18,099 nt of DNA from an uncultured Planctomycetaceae bacterium (GCA_938008425.1 CALLKH010000103.1:1-18099), one strand, 5' to 3'. Positions 7,625 to 15,838 are shown, counted from the first letter of the stretch. Numbers and translations are program-made. The notes: generated by a model not told the origin, from the sequence alone.

Positions 7625-8323
7625 TCAGCCGTCACCCGCGCTGACCTTGAAAATGATCACCTTTCCCTCGGCGCCTGGAATGAACGAGTCGGTGTACTCT
7701 TCCACGACGACGAGGCCGGGCGTGGACTTCAGCAATGCCTCGGTGGAGTCGCTGGGATTCACGTACAAGACCCAGAACGTCCGCGGATTCGCCGTTACCG
7801 ATTCACGCAGGCGCTCCATGACATCCGAGAGCACTTTCCCGCGAAATGGGTTGAAGAAGAAGGCGATGTTGATGTCGCCTGGGACGACAAACGTTGTCGC
7901 ATCGGTCACCACGATCTCGGTATTCGTGCACCGCAATCGGCTTCGCGCTCGGTCGATGTTCTGTTCGGCAATCCGGGCCAGCTCTTCGCGAATCTCGACC
8001 CCGATCACGCGTTTGAAAGGGTAGTCGGTGGCCGCGACGACGACGACGCGACCCATCCCCGCGCCGTAGTCAATCAAACCGGCCTGGCCGTCGCGAATCG
8101 GGACTCGCTTCAGAACCCGTCGAAGGCATCCAAAGCTCACCGGGCAGTAGCCGTTAAACAGGCTCTCGTCCAGTCCAAGCTTTTTGCATTCAATCTCGCC
8201 GACCGATTGAATCCGGTATTTTCGTTCGAGCAGGAGCACCCGATAGCGATGAAAGGCGTAAACGAGGGACTTCTGAACGCCCCCGGTGCGGATTCGATCG
8301 AAGAAACGAGCGAGTTTGCTCAT
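7625..8323 (-). CDS. Class I SAM-dependent methyltransferase-like protein
   Basis: 232 aa. A basic N-terminal helical region (about 1-60) precedes a Rossmann methyltransferase core. SAM motif I is LIDYGAGMGR (about 83-92), the acidic end of strand 2 is GVE (108-110), and the motif III/IV region includes VVTDAT (about 138-143) and FFFNPFR (about 155-161). NPFR is in the position where catalytic NPPY-like loops occur. The substrate cannot be told from sequence. The N-terminal 'YCPVSFGCLRRVLKRVP' stretch resembles uncharacterised bacterial methyltransferases with DOT1-like cores. It starts 55 bp downstream of the mqnD stop on the same strand, so it is probably co-transcribed. I do not think it is a menaquinone methyltransferase (UbiE/MenG), because UbiE signatures are missing. 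Confidence 0.8.
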   Translation of the reverse strand: MSKLARFFDRIRTGGVQKSLVYAFHRYRVLLLERKYRIQSVGEIECKKLGLDESLFNGYCPVSFGCLRRVLKRVPIRDGQAGLIDYGAGMGRVVVVAATDYPFKRVIGVEIREELARIAEQNIDRARSRLRCTNTEIVVTDATTFVVPGDINIAFFFNPFRGKVLSDVMERLRESVTANPRTFWVLYVNPSDSTEALLKSTPGLVVVEEYTDSFIPGAEGKVIIFKVSAGDG

Positions 8324-8378
8324 GGTGCGAATTCCGGTCGGAGGCGTCCCGGCGTCTGGTGGGTCGATCGCATGATTC

Positions 8379-9227
8379 TCAGCCGATGAATTCTATTTCG
8401 CCGGGATCGGGTACGATTCCCGCCGCGTGTGCGCGCGAGAGCAATTCACGAACCGCCTTGCGGCCGCGCTCGCCGTAGTCCACGGTCCACTTGTTGACGT
8501 ACATTTCGATGAACTTGTCCGTCAGCGCCGTGTCGAGCCCGCGGCCGAACTGGAGCGCGTAGGCGATCGCCTCCTTGCGATGCTCAAGGCCGTACTCGAT
8601 CGCGGCGCGAAGCTGCTTTGCAACGGTGTGCATCGCCTCGGGGCCGAGATCGCGGCGAACGACATTGCCGCCGAGCGGCAGCGGCAGATCGGTTTCGCCT
8701 CCCCACCACTCCGCGAGGTCCACCACCTTGTGAAGCCCGAGACGCTGGTACGTGAGCTGGGCCTCGTGAATGATCAGGCCCGCATCGACATCGCCGCGCA
8801 CGACGGCGTCGGGAATCTCGTCGAACATGACGACCTTGTGCCGGAAATTGCCACGGCCGAGGCACATGGTGAGCGCGAGGAACGCCGTCGTTCGTTCGCC
8901 GGGCACCGCGATCAGCTTTCCGCGGAGGTCGTCGATCGACATTGCCTCGCGCGTGATGACCATCGGCCCGTAGCCGTCGCCCATGCTGCATCCGCTCGCA
9001 AGCAGCGCGTACTTGTCGCGAACGTACGGGTAGGAGTGAATCGAAATCGCCGAAACTTCCAACTCGCCCGCCATCGCGCGGCGGTTGAGGGATTCAATGT
9101 CCGCCATCTCGTGGGTGTATCGATACGGCCGCGTGTCGATCAATTCCCTGGCGAGGGCATAGAACATGAACGCGTCGTCGGGGTCGGGGCTGTGGCCGAC
9201 GCGGATAAGGATGCTGTCGTCTGGCAT
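8379..9227 (-). CDS. mqnD: 1,4-dihydroxy-6-naphthoate synthase (futalosine pathway menaquinone synthesis)
   Basis: 282 aa, the usual MqnD length. MqnD converts cyclic dehypoxanthine futalosine to 1,4-dihydroxy-6-naphthoate in the alternative menaquinone pathway and has a periplasmic-binding-protein-like fold without a signal peptide. Matching features are an N-terminal GHSPDPDDAFMFYAL (11-25) at the usual SPCPNDTF site, GYGPMVI (85-91), LIAVPGERTTAFLAL (105-119), DAGLIIHE (148-155, with the likely catalytic His154) and EWWGGETDLPLPLGGNVV near 175-190. The SPDPDD variant departs from the textbook SPCPND, so a related MqnA/MqnD-like function is a lesser alternative. No other mqn genes are in the window. 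A good sigma-70-like promoter lies about 110 bp upstream, and the methyltransferase gene follows. Confidence 0.82.
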   Translation of the reverse strand: MPDDSILIRVGHSPDPDDAFMFYALARELIDTRPYRYTHEMADIESLNRRAMAGELEVSAISIHSYPYVRDKYALLASGCSMGDGYGPMVITREAMSIDDLRGKLIAVPGERTTAFLALTMCLGRGNFRHKVVMFDEIPDAVVRGDVDAGLIIHEAQLTYQRLGLHKVVDLAEWWGGETDLPLPLGGNVVRRDLGPEAMHTVAKQLRAAIEYGLEHRKEAIAYALQFGRGLDTALTDKFIEMYVNKWTVDYGERGRKAVRELLSRAHAAGIVPDPGEIEFIG

Positions 9228-9739
9228 GGGTGCAAAAGCCTTTTCTCGACGAGATCGCGCCCGTCGTCAGGGTCTTCTTGGGCGGCTCCCGGATCACGCG
9301 GTTTCCAGCGGAATCAGGGGCTGAATTCGGGAGCGATTATAGGTGATTCTCCCGAAGCTGACAGGGTTCGGGGGAATTCTCCACCGGAAATGAAACGCCT
9401 GAATTTGCGGAACGCGGGCCTGTTTGCGACGGGCGACCGGCTTCGGCATTGACGAAAGTTGCGTCAGATTCTGGCAGCGGCGGGCCGGAGTCCTGCCCCC
9501 GATCGAGTGCTTTGCCGAGCGTGTTTTTGCGGACGTCGAAGCGTACCTCGAGCGGGTTTCAATTGTACTTTCTTGGTAAGCGCTTGTGCGGGTCGGTTGC
9601 AAAATGGGACGCCGAATGTCCGGGGTCTTTTGCGGCACTGCTCGATAGCCGATAGCACACCGGGTTCGAGAAGGCGGCGGCACGCGGCTCTTGGACGGCA
9701 TGCAACCTTTGAAATCGCGCACCAGGAACGGTCCGGTCA
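9228..9739. other. 512-bp divergent intergenic region between mqnD and the HD-GYP gene
   Basis: Apart from the mqnD promoter at 9336-9364 I see no gene, tRNA or clear repeat. An AT-richer patch at about 9557-9605 includes CAAAATGGGAC (9600-9610), which resembles the downstream half of the GTTA[G/C]AATGGGA box seen at 1906 and 11041. It may mark the promoter of the plus-strand gene, but no -35 fits. The short overlapping frames here lack ribosome sites. Confidence 0.5.
9336..9364 (-). promoter_or_regulatory. Sigma-70-like promoter of mqnD
   Basis: On the minus strand, CTGTCA (9364-9359, 4/6 to TTGACA) is followed after 17 bp by a perfect TATAAT (9341-9336). Transcription would begin near 9329, giving a leader of about 100 nt before the mqnD ATG at 9227. 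Confidence 0.6.
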
Positions 9740-11029
9740 ATGACTCAGAATTACGAAGTCGATAATACAGCAGCGGATTCGGGTTCACGAGCCGCGGTGG
9801 ACCTCAGTGCGACGTCCGACATCGTGCGCGTCGCGTCGCTTCGCGTCGGCATGCGCCTGACGAAGGGTCTGTTCGACGCGGCCAATGGCGTTCTGCTGCT
9901 CGCGGCCGGCATCACCATCACGGACGATTTCCTGAAGCTCCTCAGCGCCCGCGACATCCGATATCTTTCGACCTCCGCCGTACCGCCCCGGGTGACCGTC
10001 GAAGCGCCGACGGAGAGTCCGGAAAATGAACGCCTCGATCTCTACATCAATCCGTCGGACAGTGAACTCCCCGTTCGGCCGCTTTCCGCGGATCAGCGCC
10101 CGCGCATTTCAGACGCCGCCCTGGCCGATCGCGCGGCCCGCGGCGTCAAGAGCCACGCGCAGGCGACGCAGGCCATTGAGAAATTCTGCAAGGCAATCAA
10201 ATTCGACGACGACGTCAAGAACGACGGGCTGCACAAGGTTGTCCACGAGTTCATGGATATGGTCTCTCTCGATCTCGACCTGATGCCGACGATCCTGAGC
10301 CTTCAGACCTCCGCGGACGAATACCTGTTTCAGCACTGCGTCAACGTCGCCGCCATCAGCATGAACATCGCCGCCCAGCTCGGCCTGCGGCGCGAGAAGA
10401 TCATGGAGATCGGCCTGGCGGGCCTTCTGTCCGACGTCGGAATGCTCAAGGTGCCCGAGTCCATCCGGTTCGCGCCGCGGCCGCTCACACCCGAGGAGCG
10501 CGACGAGGTTCAACGTCATCCCATCTACACCGTGGATTTTCTCGAGAAGGTCGCGGGGTTGCCTTCGGAGGTGAAATTCGTCGGCTACCAGGTGCATGAA
10601 CGCCTTGATCGCACGGGCTATCCGCGATGCCGATCCGGCGGCCTGATTCATGCCTACGCGAAGATCGTTTCGATCGCCGACGCATTCTCAGCGATGACCT
10701 GTCCGCGGCCTTACCGCGAGGCGATTCCACCGCACGACGCCATTCGAGCCATTCTCACCGACTGCGGTTCGGGCAAATATGATCGTGACTACGTTCGCGC
10801 CCTCATCGACGGGCTCTCGGTTTTTCCGGTCGGAAGCCATGTCGAACTCGAAGATGGTCGATTCGCCCGCGTGATTCGCGGCAACACCGGGCTCAATACG
10901 CGTCCCGTGGTGCGAACCCTGGACCGCCGGACCGGCGAGCTGGACGAGACCATTGATCTCGCCTGCGTGTCGGATATTCGCATCGTTCGCGTCGTTCGCG
11001 ACGTTTCTGAACTCCCGTCCGCCCGCTAG
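9740..11029 (+). CDS. HD-GYP domain protein with degenerate metal site
   Basis: 429 aa. An N-terminal module (about 30-85, 'ASLRVGMRLTKGLFDAANGVLLLAAGITI') resembles the DUF3391-like segment often found before HD-GYP domains. The HD-GYP domain spans about 190-350. HD-GYP proteins normally hydrolyse c-di-GMP with a di- or tri-iron site. Here His199, Asp232, His260, His286 and Asp314 (IADAF) are kept, but the HD pair reads Ser231-Asp232 (LLSDVG), and the HHE motif reads Val285-His286-Glu287 followed by RLDRTGYP. The GYP triplet (293-295) is intact. Loss of two His ligands suggests a catalytically weak or inactive protein that may bind nucleotide or partners. A C-terminal tail (about 365-429) forms a small beta-rich segment. 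AGGA lies 12 nt before the ATG, a weak ribosome site. Confidence 0.88.
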   Translation: MTQNYEVDNTAADSGSRAAVDLSATSDIVRVASLRVGMRLTKGLFDAANGVLLLAAGITITDDFLKLLSARDIRYLSTSAVPPRVTVEAPTESPENERLDLYINPSDSELPVRPLSADQRPRISDAALADRAARGVKSHAQATQAIEKFCKAIKFDDDVKNDGLHKVVHEFMDMVSLDLDLMPTILSLQTSADEYLFQHCVNVAAISMNIAAQLGLRREKIMEIGLAGLLSDVGMLKVPESIRFAPRPLTPEERDEVQRHPIYTVDFLEKVAGLPSEVKFVGYQVHERLDRTGYPRCRSGGLIHAYAKIVSIADAFSAMTCPRPYREAIPPHDAIRAILTDCGSGKYDRDYVRALIDGLSVFPVGSHVELEDGRFARVIRGNTGLNTRPVVRTLDRRTGELDETIDLACVSDIRIVRVVRDVSELPSAR

Positions 11030-11040
11030 TTCATTTTCCA

Positions 11041-11052
11041 GTTACAATGGGA
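11041..11052 (+). promoter_or_regulatory. Candidate -10 promoter box (GTTACAATGGGA) upstream of the SGNH-like gene
   Basis: TACAAT (11043-11048) is one base from TATAAT and lies 12 bp after the HD-GYP stop, about 110 bp before the next start. The surrounding 12-mer matches 1906-1917 at 11 of 12 positions. No clear -35 is visible. Confidence 0.4.
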
Positions 11053-11148
11053 TCGATCGTTGGTGCGTCCGTGCGCCGAATCATCGGCCGCGATCGGGTT
11101 GGAGCGTCCGCGCCGGTGTCGGCATTGCGACTCAGTTGACGCGTCGTG

Positions 11149-11152
11149 GGAG
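11149..11152 (+). promoter_or_regulatory. Ribosome binding site GGAG favouring a TTG start at 11161
   Basis: GGAG followed by an 8-nt spacer points to TTG 11161 as start. The earlier in-frame GTG at 11146 overlaps this site and has no Shine-Dalgarno of its own. Confidence 0.45.
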
Positions 11153-11160
11153 AAGTTGCG

Positions 11161-12342
11161 TTGCCTGAATCCCATCTGGATTTGTCTTCTTCGAAGAATC
11201 GCCCGCCGCCCTACGCGGTTTTCTCCTTACTGCTCTTTGGCTGTTCGGTCGGGGCGCTGGGTGTGGCAGCGTGGCTTTATTGGGATCGGACTGAGGAGCC
11301 CATCTACAATCGCGGCCATACGCCGCTGACGCACGAAACCAACCTGGGCAAGATCTGGCTGGCCGATCGTGAGGTCGAGCACATGCTCGCACCGAACGTT
11401 GACGCCTCGCTGACCAACGAGGAGGGTGAACCCGTCAACTACCGATCCGTGCCCGTCGGGTCCGCGTATTTCCGCGACGACGGGGTACAGCCGCCCGTCT
11501 TTGCGGTCGCGGTCGGTGACAGCTTCACATTCGGACACGAGATGCCGCTGAAGGACTGCTGGGTGGAGAAGACCGAGTCTCTTCTGAAGGCCGACGTGGT
11601 GAATCTTGGCGTCACGAACATCTTCGGCAGCACGCAGATCCAGCGAACACTGGAGCGCCACGGACTGCCGCTCAAGCCCAAGCTGGTCATCTGGGCGGCG
11701 TTCGTCAACGACTGGTACGAGGACACGCTGTTTCATTCATGGGAGCTCATCGCGCCGCCGCTCAAGGGGCAGATCGACTTTCCCCGATCGCGATCTGTCT
11801 ACGATGCGATGCGGCGTCACATCTATAAGTCCCCACCGACCGAGCCCAACGGCCTGGCCCGCGAGCCTCCACTTGATGCCATCGTTGTGTACACCGAAGG
11901 AGCCCTCAAGCTGACCTTTGATGCGACATCCTATGCCGCTCAGAATCTCGATATTCCCGCCATCTCCAACGGCTGGGCGACATCCCAGACCGCCATGCTC
12001 CGCGCCGCCAAGGCGGCGCGCGATGCCGGGGCGGAGATGATCGTCATGACCATCCCGGCCAAGGAAAGCGTCTATCACAGCCGCGCGAGAGAGGTCCTGG
12101 CTTATGCCAAAGTGCGGCCCGACGACGTCTTCTGTGCGACCATCGAGTCCTTCTGCCGCGAGAACAACATTCGCTGCCTGAATCTCCTGCCGGTGCTGCG
12201 CCCGCGCGCCGACGCTGGCGATCAGCTCTACTTCGGCCGCGACGGCCACTTCAATCGCCTCGGTAACGCCGTGGTTGCGGAGGCGTTGGTCGAATTCCTG
12301 AAAGCTGAAGAACTCCTGCCTGAATCGGCTCACGGCGACTGA
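11161..12342 (+). CDS. Membrane-anchored SGNH-hydrolase-like protein
   Basis: 393 aa from TTG 11161 (398 aa if GTG 11146 is used; residue numbers here follow the GTG). A single N-terminal transmembrane segment (about 24-46, 'AVFSLLLFGCSVGALGVAAWLYW') puts the rest outside the inner membrane. SGNH/GDSL signatures are present: block I GDSFTFG with nucleophile Ser126, a possible block III Asn188 (AFVNDW) and a C-terminal D366-G-H368 with FNRLGN, in the place of the catalytic Asp/His. Family members are esterases or O-acetyl transferases/esterases acting on glycans and lipids; AlgJ/AlgX-like anchored forms acetylate exopolysaccharide. The substrate here is unknown, but waaA nearby fits an envelope glycan role. 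The D-x-H spacing differs from the common DxxH. Confidence 0.75.
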   Translation: MPESHLDLSSSKNRPPPYAVFSLLLFGCSVGALGVAAWLYWDRTEEPIYNRGHTPLTHETNLGKIWLADREVEHMLAPNVDASLTNEEGEPVNYRSVPVGSAYFRDDGVQPPVFAVAVGDSFTFGHEMPLKDCWVEKTESLLKADVVNLGVTNIFGSTQIQRTLERHGLPLKPKLVIWAAFVNDWYEDTLFHSWELIAPPLKGQIDFPRSRSVYDAMRRHIYKSPPTEPNGLAREPPLDAIVVYTEGALKLTFDATSYAAQNLDIPAISNGWATSQTAMLRAAKAARDAGAEMIVMTIPAKESVYHSRAREVLAYAKVRPDDVFCATIESFCRENNIRCLNLLPVLRPRADAGDQLYFGRDGHFNRLGNAVVAEALVEFLKAEELLPESAHGD

Positions 12343-12444
12343 CCCACGCCGTCTTGGCGGGTATGGCCGCCCCGTGTTAGGCTTGACGCCTGCGGACCAG
12401 GCTTGCGCGGGTTCGTTCCCGAATCCGGCGAGCGTTGACGCATT

Positions 12445-12449
12445 GGAGG
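12445..12449 (+). promoter_or_regulatory. Strong ribosome binding site GGAGG for the SEC-C protein
   Basis: GGAGG with a 9-nt spacer to ATG 12459 decides that start over an in-frame TTG at 12435, which lies upstream of the site itself. Confidence 0.7.
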
Positions 12450-12458
12450 GTCAGACGG

Positions 12459-12689
12459 ATGAGTCACGGCGACGATCAATTCGAGAAGCACTTTCAACGC
12501 AAGCGGGAAGAGGACGAGCGAGCGAAGAAGAATCTGCCGGGCGAAGACGACGAGCCGTTACCGCCGCCGGTCGAGACCATCCGCAAGGAGGGCTCAGACA
12601 TCGGGCGAAACGACCCCTGTCCATGCGGCAGCGGCAAGAAGTACAAGCAATGCTGCCTGCTGAAGGCCGACAAGAAGAAGAAAAAGTAG
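12459..12689 (+). CDS. Small SEC-C zinc-motif protein
   Basis: 76 aa from ATG 12459. The N-terminal half is a charged, Lys/Glu/Arg-rich likely helix, followed by an acidic-proline linker (about 28-38). The C-terminal SEC-C motif is NDPCPCGSGKKYKQCC, with zinc ligands Cys54, Cys56, Cys65 and Cys66. The protein ends in a run of five lysines. SEC-C was first described at the C-terminus of SecA, where it binds zinc and SecB or ribosomes; small stand-alone SEC-C proteins are common and mostly uncharacterised. The basic tail could contact RNA, ribosome or membrane. It sits alone between the SGNH-like and waaA genes with its own strong ribosome site. Confidence 0.85.
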   Translation: MSHGDDQFEKHFQRKREEDERAKKNLPGEDDEPLPPPVETIRKEGSDIGRNDPCPCGSGKKYKQCCLLKADKKKKK

Positions 12690-12786
12690 CCCGTTGGCGG
12701 GGAGTTCGTGTCGCACGGCTCGTTATTCGGCCGTCCGCGCTGTGAATTCATCGCTCGTCCGGCACCGGGGTGGGGCGGTGCGGCCG

Positions 12787-12814
12787 TTGCAGTAATGGGC
12801 GGTCGATCTATGAT
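12787..12814 (+). promoter_or_regulatory. Candidate promoter of waaA, possibly giving a leaderless mRNA
   Basis: TTGCAG (12787-12792) and TATGAT (12809-12814) are 16 bp apart. Transcription would start near 12821, which is the A of the waaA ATG, and no Shine-Dalgarno precedes that ATG. An alternative -10, AGTAAT (12791-12796) before GGGC, would leave a leader of about 18 nt. Confidence 0.35.
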
Positions 12815-12820
12815 TCCCGG

Positions 12821-14215
12821 ATGCCCTCGTGGTTACTCAACGTACTTTATTTTCTGGGCGGCGTGGCGTACCTTCCGGTCCTTCTCTATCAGAGATTCCG
12901 GCAGAAGAAGCACCGCGGCGGCTGGAAGGAGCGATTCGGCGGAATTCCCTTTCGGCCCAGCGAAGGGCCGTGCATCTGGGTTCACGCTGTCTCCCTCGGC
13001 GAAGTCAACGCCACGAAGAGTCTCGTATCTGAAATCGAGGCCACACTACCCGAATTCGACATTGTCATCTCCGCGACCACCGACACCGGCTACGCCCGGG
13101 CCCGCGATCTCTACCCCCGGAAGCTGGTCTTCCGCTACCCTCTCGATTTCACAGCCGTGGTGAACCGGGTCTTCAATCGGATTCGACCGAACGCCATCGT
13201 TCTGATGGAACTCGAAGTCTGGCCGAATCTGCTTCGAACGGCCTGGGAGCGTGGAATTCCCGTCGGCATCGCCAATGGGCGCATCACCGAAGAAAAATCG
13301 ATGCGTCGCTACAACCTGCCGATCATCCGAAATGTCGCCCGACAGATGTTCGGGCATATTTCCTGGGTGGCTGCCCAGAATTCGATCTACGCGTCGCGAT
13401 TTGAATCGCTGGGCGTACCCATGGACCGAATCCGGGTCACCGGTTCGATGAAGTACGACACCGCGCAGGCGGGCGATGAAGTGCCCGGGGCGGAAGAACT
13501 CGCCGAGGCGATGGGAATCGATCGCACCGTGCCGCTGATCGTCGCGGGCTCGACCGGTCCGGGCGAAGAGGATCTTCTGCTTCGAGCGTACAACAGGCTT
13601 CGTCTCGAACTCTCGAAACTCCAGATCGCCATCATTCCGAGAAAGCCCGAGCGATTCAGCGATGTTGCCCGGGCCCTCGAGACCCGCGGCCATGCCGTAA
13701 AACGGCGCAGTCAGTATCCCGATGCGAACGCCGAGAACCCCTCGCCGGTTGCTCCGGTCAAGCCCCGGGTTACCGGTGGCGGCCATCTCAGCCGGGACCG
13801 ATCGACGGTCTTCCTCGGCGACACCATGGGCGAGCTTCGAAAGTTCTACGCGCTGGCCGACGTGGTGTTCGTCGGTCGATCGCTCGTTCCGCTCGGCGGT
13901 TCGGATCTGATGGAAGTCGCCGCGCTGGCGAAGCCGATGTGCTTCGGACCCTACGTCGAGAACTTCGCGGAGGTCGCGGAAAAGCTGGTCGGCGACCATG
14001 CGGCCGTCAAGATGGCGAAGGATGACGACCTCGTTCCGACGCTGCGCATGCTGCTCCAGGATCGTGATGCGGCGGCGGACATGGGCCGGCGCGCCCAGGG
14101 CGTCGTCCTGCAGAACCGCGGCGCCACGGAGCGCACGATCGACATGCTCTGCCACGTGCTGGGGCAGTATGCCGAGCCGCTGAGCGAAGAAGAGGCGGCC
14201 GAAGACGCGGCTTGA
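12821..14215 (+). CDS. waaA: 3-deoxy-D-manno-octulosonic acid (Kdo) transferase
   Basis: 464 aa from ATG 12821; the frame is open upstream to a GTG at 12770, but the 12821 start gives the usual N-terminal membrane helix (about 4-23). WaaA (KdtA) adds Kdo from CMP-Kdo to lipid A precursor at the inner membrane, an early step of LPS core assembly. The GT-B architecture is visible: HAVSLGE (catalytic Glu61), LMELEVWPN (128-136), GSMKYD (208-213), AGSTGPGEED (242-251), FLGDTMGELRKFYALADVVFVG (331-352) and a C-terminal CMP-Kdo region GGSDLMEVAALAKP. Differences from the enterobacterial enzyme are GST-GPGEE for GSTHxGEE, GGSD for GGHN, and an extra Pro-rich loop at about 300-325. The gene suggests this organism makes Kdo-containing LPS. 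Confidence 0.9.
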   Translation: MPSWLLNVLYFLGGVAYLPVLLYQRFRQKKHRGGWKERFGGIPFRPSEGPCIWVHAVSLGEVNATKSLVSEIEATLPEFDIVISATTDTGYARARDLYPRKLVFRYPLDFTAVVNRVFNRIRPNAIVLMELEVWPNLLRTAWERGIPVGIANGRITEEKSMRRYNLPIIRNVARQMFGHISWVAAQNSIYASRFESLGVPMDRIRVTGSMKYDTAQAGDEVPGAEELAEAMGIDRTVPLIVAGSTGPGEEDLLLRAYNRLRLELSKLQIAIIPRKPERFSDVARALETRGHAVKRRSQYPDANAENPSPVAPVKPRVTGGGHLSRDRSTVFLGDTMGELRKFYALADVVFVGRSLVPLGGSDLMEVAALAKPMCFGPYVENFAEVAEKLVGDHAAVKMAKDDDLVPTLRMLLQDRDAAADMGRRAQGVVLQNRGATERTIDMLCHVLGQYAEPLSEEEAAEDAA

Positions 14216-14298
14216 GGCGACGAGGGAGTCAATGGTGTGGCACTGATTCCGTCCGGCATCACACACTTTCTGTCATCCCGGCATCATGTGGGGCGGCC

Positions 14299-15771
14299 GT
14301 GAACCCAGTCGGTGATCGCGAACCCTCAGCTTCTGAAGCAGCCCGACCGGCTGTGCTGCGCCGCATTCTCGGCGCCACCACCGTCATCTGCGTCGGCGCG
14401 GGCGGCGCCATCGGCTCCGGCGTCTTTCGAACACCCGGCGAACTGGCCGGAATGATCGGCTCGCCGTGGGTCATTCTCCTGCTCTGGGTCCTTGCGGGTG
14501 CGCTCACGCTTATGCAGAGCCTCGTCACCGCCGAACTGGCGACGCGACTCCCGAAGGCCGGCGGCGAGTACCAATACCTCAAGGAAGCCTACGGCGATTT
14601 CGCCGCGTTCTTCTTCGGCTGGTCGTTCACCATCTTCATCATCGGCGGCGGGGCGGCCGTCATCGCCGCGGCATTCGGCGACTTCACCGTCAGCCTTCTT
14701 CGACTCGATGCGCGCGGCTGGACGCCGGCGCAACTGGGCACAGCGTCGCGTTGGTTCGGATTCGCCGCGATCTCGGCCGTCGTGCTGGTGAACGCATTGG
14801 GAATTCGGGCGGGCGCGGTGACGCTGAACCTGCTCACCATCATCAAGGCGCTGGCGCTGATCGGTATCGGCATCGGCGCGATGGTCGTCACCGGCCGGTT
14901 CGCGCCTGCCGAGTCGACAGCCTCCACGACAGCGCTCTCGCCGGACTCGCCCGGCCTCTCATGGGATTCGGTGGCGCTGATCTTCCAGGCGCTCTTGCTC
15001 GCCTTCTGGCCCTACACGGGTGCGACCGACTCCGCAAAGCTCGCCGAGGAGACGCGCGACGTTCATCGAACCATGCCGAGGTCGCTCTGTGCAACGGTTC
15101 TGATCCTTACGGTGCTCTATCTTTTTTACAACTACGCGCTGCTCTGCGCCATGCCGCCCGACGTCATGGCCGGCCGTGCCGACGCCCATGCGTCCATTTT
15201 TGATTCCATCACTGCCGTGAACGTTCACGCCCTCATTCTCGTTGCCAGCATGATCATCTGCTTCGGCGCACTCAGCAGCGTCTTCCTCGCCAACCCGCGC
15301 GTGACCTTTGCCATGGCCCGCGACGGTTTGACGTTTCGAATCCTGGGGCGGATGACGAAGTCGCAGGCGCCCGTACCCACGCTGATCATCTGCTGGGCCA
15401 TCGCCGCGTTCTTCGTGCTCGTTCGCGGGTTTTCCGACATCCTTCGTATCTATTTCATGGGCAGCGCCCTCTTGTTCGGTATGACCTATGGGGCGCTGAT
15501 CGTCTTCCGTCGACGCGACCGTGCGATGCGCCGGCCGTTTCCGCCGGAGGCGTACCGACTGCCTGCCGGCATTTGGATCGCGGGATTCCTGATCGTCGTT
15601 GAGGCGGCCATCGCCGTCAGCATCTTCGTCGGCGATGTGAAGACTTGGGCAGGAAGCGAGCCGCGATACGACAGCCTCGGCTCGGTGGCGCTGCTCGTCG
15701 TGCTTGCCTGCCTCTACGGGCTATGGCGGCGGTACAATCCACCCCGGCGACGAGACCCTGGCGGCGATTGA
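14299..15771 (+). CDS. APC-superfamily amino acid permease
   Basis: 490 aa from GTG 14299. An in-frame TTG at 14212 would overlap waaA and add 29 residues that look non-conserved, so I prefer the later start; its ribosome site is weak. About twelve hydrophobic helices are present. Signatures of the amino acid-polyamine-organocation family are GAGGAIGSGVF in the broken first helix, PKAGGEYQYLKEAYGDFAAFFFGW after helix 2, and AFWPYTGATDSAKLAEETRD with RTMPRSL in helix 6 and the following loop. It should import an amino acid or exchange metabolites across the inner membrane. The specific substrate cannot be read from sequence. It follows waaA by 83 bp in the same direction; no functional link is evident. 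Confidence 0.88.
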   Translation: MNPVGDREPSASEAARPAVLRRILGATTVICVGAGGAIGSGVFRTPGELAGMIGSPWVILLLWVLAGALTLMQSLVTAELATRLPKAGGEYQYLKEAYGDFAAFFFGWSFTIFIIGGGAAVIAAAFGDFTVSLLRLDARGWTPAQLGTASRWFGFAAISAVVLVNALGIRAGAVTLNLLTIIKALALIGIGIGAMVVTGRFAPAESTASTTALSPDSPGLSWDSVALIFQALLLAFWPYTGATDSAKLAEETRDVHRTMPRSLCATVLILTVLYLFYNYALLCAMPPDVMAGRADAHASIFDSITAVNVHALILVASMIICFGALSSVFLANPRVTFAMARDGLTFRILGRMTKSQAPVPTLIICWAIAAFFVLVRGFSDILRIYFMGSALLFGMTYGALIVFRRRDRAMRRPFPPEAYRLPAGIWIAGFLIVVEAAIAVSIFVGDVKTWAGSEPRYDSLGSVALLVVLACLYGLWRRYNPPRRRDPGGD

Positions 15772-15838
15772 GTGGCGGCATTTTGCCCTCACACGAATCA
15801 CCGGATCACCCCGCTTCCCTTCATGTGGCGTCGCCGTT

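Noticed and set aside
8427..9452. Plus-strand open frame (341 codons) opposite mqnD
   Set aside because: It is antisense to a recognisable MqnD homologue, and the translation shows no family features.
13046..14266. Minus-strand open frame (406 codons) opposite waaA
   Set aside because: It is a shadow of a clear Kdo transferase gene, with no motif and no ribosome site.
15733..15738. TACAAT as a -10 for the M60 gene
   Set aside because: It lies in the last codons of the permease gene, has no -35 at a valid distance and lacks the GGGA context of the other boxes.
15773..15786. Sigma-54-like TGGC...TTGC between the permease and M60 genes
   Set aside because: The spacing between GG and GC is one base too short and the -24 box is TGGCGG, so I do not call a promoter.
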